NCBI GenBank assembly: GCA_035268885.1 | Contig: DATFKA010000098.1 | Location: 18,883 to 82,882, forward strand | Origin: DATFKA01 sp035268885 | GTDB taxonomy: Bacteria; Bacteroidota; Bacteroidia; Chitinophagales; Saprospiraceae | Length of the DNA: 64,000 bases | Direction: 5' to 3' | Notes under the pieces: model-generated | Databases searched by the model: none | The model's input: the letters and a program-made list of their open reading frames with translations, nothing else | What the model was told of the DNA's origin: nothing | Position numbers and translations under genes: made by a program | Part shown: in pieces, positions 62,601 to 64,000 of the stretch | Position numbering within the stretch: position 1 is the stretch's first letter | How the letters are laid out: each line of letters opens with the position of its first letter

Positions 62601-62824
62601 CCAATAAGCTGGCGCACCTTAACTCGCTAAATGGTCGCGGTGACTTCCCGCCTACTGAGCAATCTTACGAGGTACGAGATGAAATCACCAAAGAGATTAA
62701 TGAAGAACTGGGTAAGTTTCAGGAAATCAAAGAAAATGATTTACCTGAATTCAATCGTATGGTGAAAGAAAACGCCGTAGATGCGATTATGCTACAGGAG
62801 AAGAAAGAGAAGAGTTCGATGTAA
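59645..62824 (+). CDS. Exported VPS10/BNR-repeat (sortilin-like) protein
   Basis: The 1059-residue protein has a signal peptide (about 1-28, ending AYGQ) and a large multi-blade propeller with at least seven Asp-boxes (TQDGGQTW, SEDGGDTW, STDSGETW, SDNAGESW, SKDGGENW, TTDYGKTW, SFDNGANW), as in VPS10/sortilin and BNR glycosidases. After about residue 760 a beta domain follows, then a helical C-terminus with coiled-coil character. No catalytic residues of sialidase can be confirmed. The exported giant propeller may be a surface receptor or hydrolase; it is annotated widely in Bacteroidota as VPS10 or glycosyl hydrolase. Three ATGs (59645, 59651, 59654) could start it. Confidence 0.88.
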   Translation: MIMMYQKSLLTKFCILGMVFFLSLPAYGQRKKRDMTNAAAKTLIDEAVYDAAQYRLVGPFRGGRSAAVTGVPGDPELFYMGATGGGVWRTQDGGQTWENISDGYFGGSIGAVAVAESDPNVIYVGGGEVTVRGNVSYGYGMWKSVNAGKSWEQIGLPDSRHIVRIRVHPKNPDIVFAAVMGDLYKSSEERGVYKSEDGGDTWERVLFANADAGAVDLVMDPNNHRIMYASTWRIRRTPYSLESGGEGSSIWKSTDSGETWTNIMDADGLPDGPIGIIGLAVSPVNSERVFAIIEANDGGVFRSDNAGESWQKVNSSRSLRQRAWYYSRIYADTENEDIVYVMNVSYHKSTDGGRTFESSNAPHGDHHDLWIAPEDNQRMIIADDGGAQVSYDGGTNWSTYGNQPTAQFYRVTTDNAFPYRIYAAQQDNSTVRIKHRTDGGAITEEDWESTAGGESAHIAVDPENSDIVYGGSYGGFLTRVNHETEQTQAINVYPDNPMGYGAEGMKYRFQWNFPIFFSPHNPDKLYTLSNHVHVSYNGGRSWELASPDLTKNDPDKLKSSGGPITQDNTGVEYYCTLFAGAESPYEENLLWVGSDDGLVHVSKDGGENWEDVTPKGMPEWMMINSIDVDPFNEGGAFVAGTRYKLGDYQPYLYHTTDYGKTWKKIVSGIPGDHFTRVVRADPSREGLLYAGTETGMYISFDNGANWQPFQLNLPIVPITDLTIKNDNLVVATQGRSLWIIDDLTVLHQAEADIAEKDFHLYKPMDSYRMGGRGGRASATAGTNHPGGVIVNMFLKEKPADSVEVKVAFHEMDGTLIKEYSSKTEERSLRLPELKAGGNSINWNMRYPNAEDFPGMILWSGSMAGPMAVPGDYKVTMTIGEETQEQVFTILKDPRSETTLEGFQEQFDFLISVRDKVTESHRAIKDIRTIRDQLSHFKGLWKGQENKKELIEKANEIEESIGEIEKALYQTKNRSRQDPLNYPIKLTNKLAHLNSLNGRGDFPPTEQSYEVRDEITKEINEELGKFQEIKENDLPEFNRMVKENAVDAIMLQEKKEKSSM

Positions 62825-62853
62825 GCCGTAGTCTTCGTACTCTATCTTAATTA

Positions 62854-62886
62854 AACCGCCTCCATCGAACTGCGATGGAGGCGGTT
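62854..62886. terminator. Bidirectional Rho-independent terminator
   Basis: AACCGCCTCCATCG (62854-62867) pairs perfectly with CGATGGAGGCGGTT (62873-62886), 14 pairs and a 5-base loop. It lies between convergent genes and has T-containing tails on both strands (GTTTATT on plus; TTAATTAAG on minus). Confidence 0.8.
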
Positions 62887-62888
62887 GT

Positions 62889-64000
62889 TTATTGGATACT
62901 AATGGTTCCAGCCCCATTGTTCCCGTTTATTACCGGGAAATACATCAACTTTGCAGTTGCTGGATTTACCTGATAACGACCCGTATATCTGGGTACTAGA
63001 TTGATTTGGAATGTATAATCTCCCACTGGAAGTTTCTTAAAAAAACTAACCACTTTCTCCCGGTGAAATTCCGTATGTACCGCTGGGTCGTCAAAACCTG
63101 ACTTCTGATCGTAAGAACAACCTGCAGGTATGGGTACCGTCAACTGTACATAATCTGCCTCTTTTTTTACCTTCAGTGAAACCTGAAAGCGCACTGGTTT
63201 TCCCGCTTCTAAAGTGTCGCCGAAGCTGAAAAATTCGGTATGAATAGCAAAAATCGAATCCCGTGGCTTAGGGTCAAGCTCTGAATAAGACTGGGTTGCC
63301 GATAAATAGATAAGACCATTGCCTTCCTTTGTTAGGGTAAGTGTGGAGTCTTGGGGCCAGAAAACCATGTAAGGAAGGCTGTCTAATTCAAGTTGGCCTA
63401 TTTTCACCTTTCCCGGGTCTATTTTTTCCTTGTGCTTTCGCAAAAAAGGAACAGCTAAAAATACTAATCGAGCCTGATCATAGGTGTTCCCCAGCCTACT
63501 CTGCCGCAAAAGATAATCCAGTACTGAACGCGCAAATTCGTATTGGCTACTATCCTGACTCAAGACTTCAAAAGCAAGAAGGTTGGTTTGCAAATTAGTG
63601 GTCTGAGGTAATAGTCGACCGTCGAGGCTGTCAGCAGTAGTCACAAAGGCCTGTCCCAAAATATTATGTTGTCGATAGGTCTCCAGAAAACTTAGGTCTA
63701 CTGTTCCCCCCGTTTGTTGTCGCAAACGGACTAAACGCAGTTGTTGTGGTAAGGACAAGTCATGTTGCTGGTCCAGGCTATTCAAAAACCAGGAGTAATC
63801 TACTTTTATCCCCAGCGCAGCCAGTATTTCCAGGTGATCAATGATAGATACGTTCAGAGAATCAGCCTCCAACTGATCCATTTTTAGATTATAATTTTCT
63901 GCGGTGGGAAGCTTAAGCTTATCAGCATAGCCATTTATTTTAGCTAGGGTCAGCGCAGTCAGCACGTGTCTACTCACCCAGTTAACCGTAGTACTAGTAC
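62889..64000 (-). CDS. Alpha-2-macroglobulin-like protein, 3' part (window edge)
   Basis: The frame on the minus strand is open from the window end, so the gene is partial; about 370 C-terminal residues are seen. They begin with helical thioester-domain-like sequence (NWVSRHVLTALTLAKINGYADKL, where W and GY are typical), and end with a beta domain matching the macroglobulin C-terminal MG10 domain (YVQLTVPIPAGCSYD, VPRYTGRYQVNPATAKLMYFP). A formal GTG at 63977 is inside the gene, not a start. Whether the thioester is present cannot be seen. It is a second macroglobulin-like gene close to that at 49.3-54.9 kb. Confidence 0.75.
   Translation of the reverse strand, partial: TSTTVNWVSRHVLTALTLAKINGYADKLKLPTAENYNLKMDQLEADSLNVSIIDHLEILAALGIKVDYSWFLNSLDQQHDLSLPQQLRLVRLRQQTGGTVDLSFLETYRQHNILGQAFVTTADSLDGRLLPQTTNLQTNLLAFEVLSQDSSQYEFARSVLDYLLRQSRLGNTYDQARLVFLAVPFLRKHKEKIDPGKVKIGQLELDSLPYMVFWPQDSTLTLTKEGNGLIYLSATQSYSELDPKPRDSIFAIHTEFFSFGDTLEAGKPVRFQVSLKVKKEADYVQLTVPIPAGCSYDQKSGFDDPAVHTEFHREKVVSFFKKLPVGDYTFQINLVPRYTGRYQVNPATAKLMYFPVINGNNGAGTISIQ

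Noticed and set aside
1..64000. tRNA genes, CRISPR arrays, prophage or complete insertion sequences
   Set aside because: No cloverleaf, no regular repeat-spacer series, no integrase, transposase or phage structural gene was recognised in any frame.

Overview
The window is a moderately GC-balanced chromosomal segment of a Bacteroidota, most likely a Saprospiria or Lewinella-like marine or soil bacterium (inference). The clues are a PorP/SprF-type protein, GldC, C-terminal type IX secretion tails on two proteins, many lipoproteins with ...C lipoboxes, Bacteroidota-type -7 boxes (TAnnTTTG) and a near absence of Shine-Dalgarno sites. It looks like ordinary chromosome with small accessory islets. 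I see no rRNA, tRNA, CRISPR array, phage or complete insertion sequence.

Layout. 1-5.4 kb: end of nusB, an OmpA-type protein with calcium-binding TSP3 repeats, guaA, a periplasmic-binding-fold lipoprotein and a TrmH methyltransferase. 5.4-8.8 kb (minus): DUF1800/DUF1501 pair. 9.35-14.9 kb (plus): a lipoprotein, then a tightly packed run of LVIVD lipoprotein, barrel protein, ECF sigma factor, a membrane-anchored barrel protein and a class V aminotransferase. 14.9-18 kb is the most disturbed stretch: a zinc-finger/pRiA4b ORF-3-like gene, a 5'-truncated gene, the second copy of an intergenic repeat (first copy at 9 kb), ychF and an internally deleted four-helix-bundle gene between inverted repeats. 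18-24 kb: a TRAP solute-binding protein, a GH3 glycosidase, a radical SAM enzyme and a GIY-YIG protein that share an operator-like dyad, a MITE-like element and a rhodanese.

24-31 kb is an L-arabinose utilisation operon: exported GH51 arabinofuranosidase, AraB, AraD, AraA and an exported aldose 1-epimerase. An 8-bp dyad overlaps the promoter -7 box. The secreted enzyme frees arabinose from polysaccharide, the mutarotase equilibrates its anomers, and AraA-AraB-AraD convert it to D-xylulose 5-phosphate. No transporter or regulator gene is in the cluster. 31-45.5 kb carries housekeeping and envelope genes: photolyase, TPR lipoprotein, SDR, folE, a flippase coupled to a saccharopine dehydrogenase-like gene, kdsB, LysM protein, cysteine synthase family, a C40-peptidase-like protein lacking its catalytic Cys, PorP/SprF and gldC. 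45.5-48.5 kb holds a caspase-lipoprotein-caspase cluster. 49-64 kb holds large envelope proteins: a thioester alpha-2-macroglobulin lipoprotein, a LOG-family protein, DUF4403, a four-PDZ protein with a type IX tail, a giant VPS10/BNR protein and the 3' part of a second macroglobulin-like gene.

The best candidates for new biology are the structured intergenic repeat with a covarying hairpin, the paired exported caspase-like proteases around a small lipoprotein, the shared operator of the radical SAM and GIY-YIG genes, and the C-to-A NlpC/P60 pseudoenzyme. All functional statements come from reading the sequence; no database search was run.
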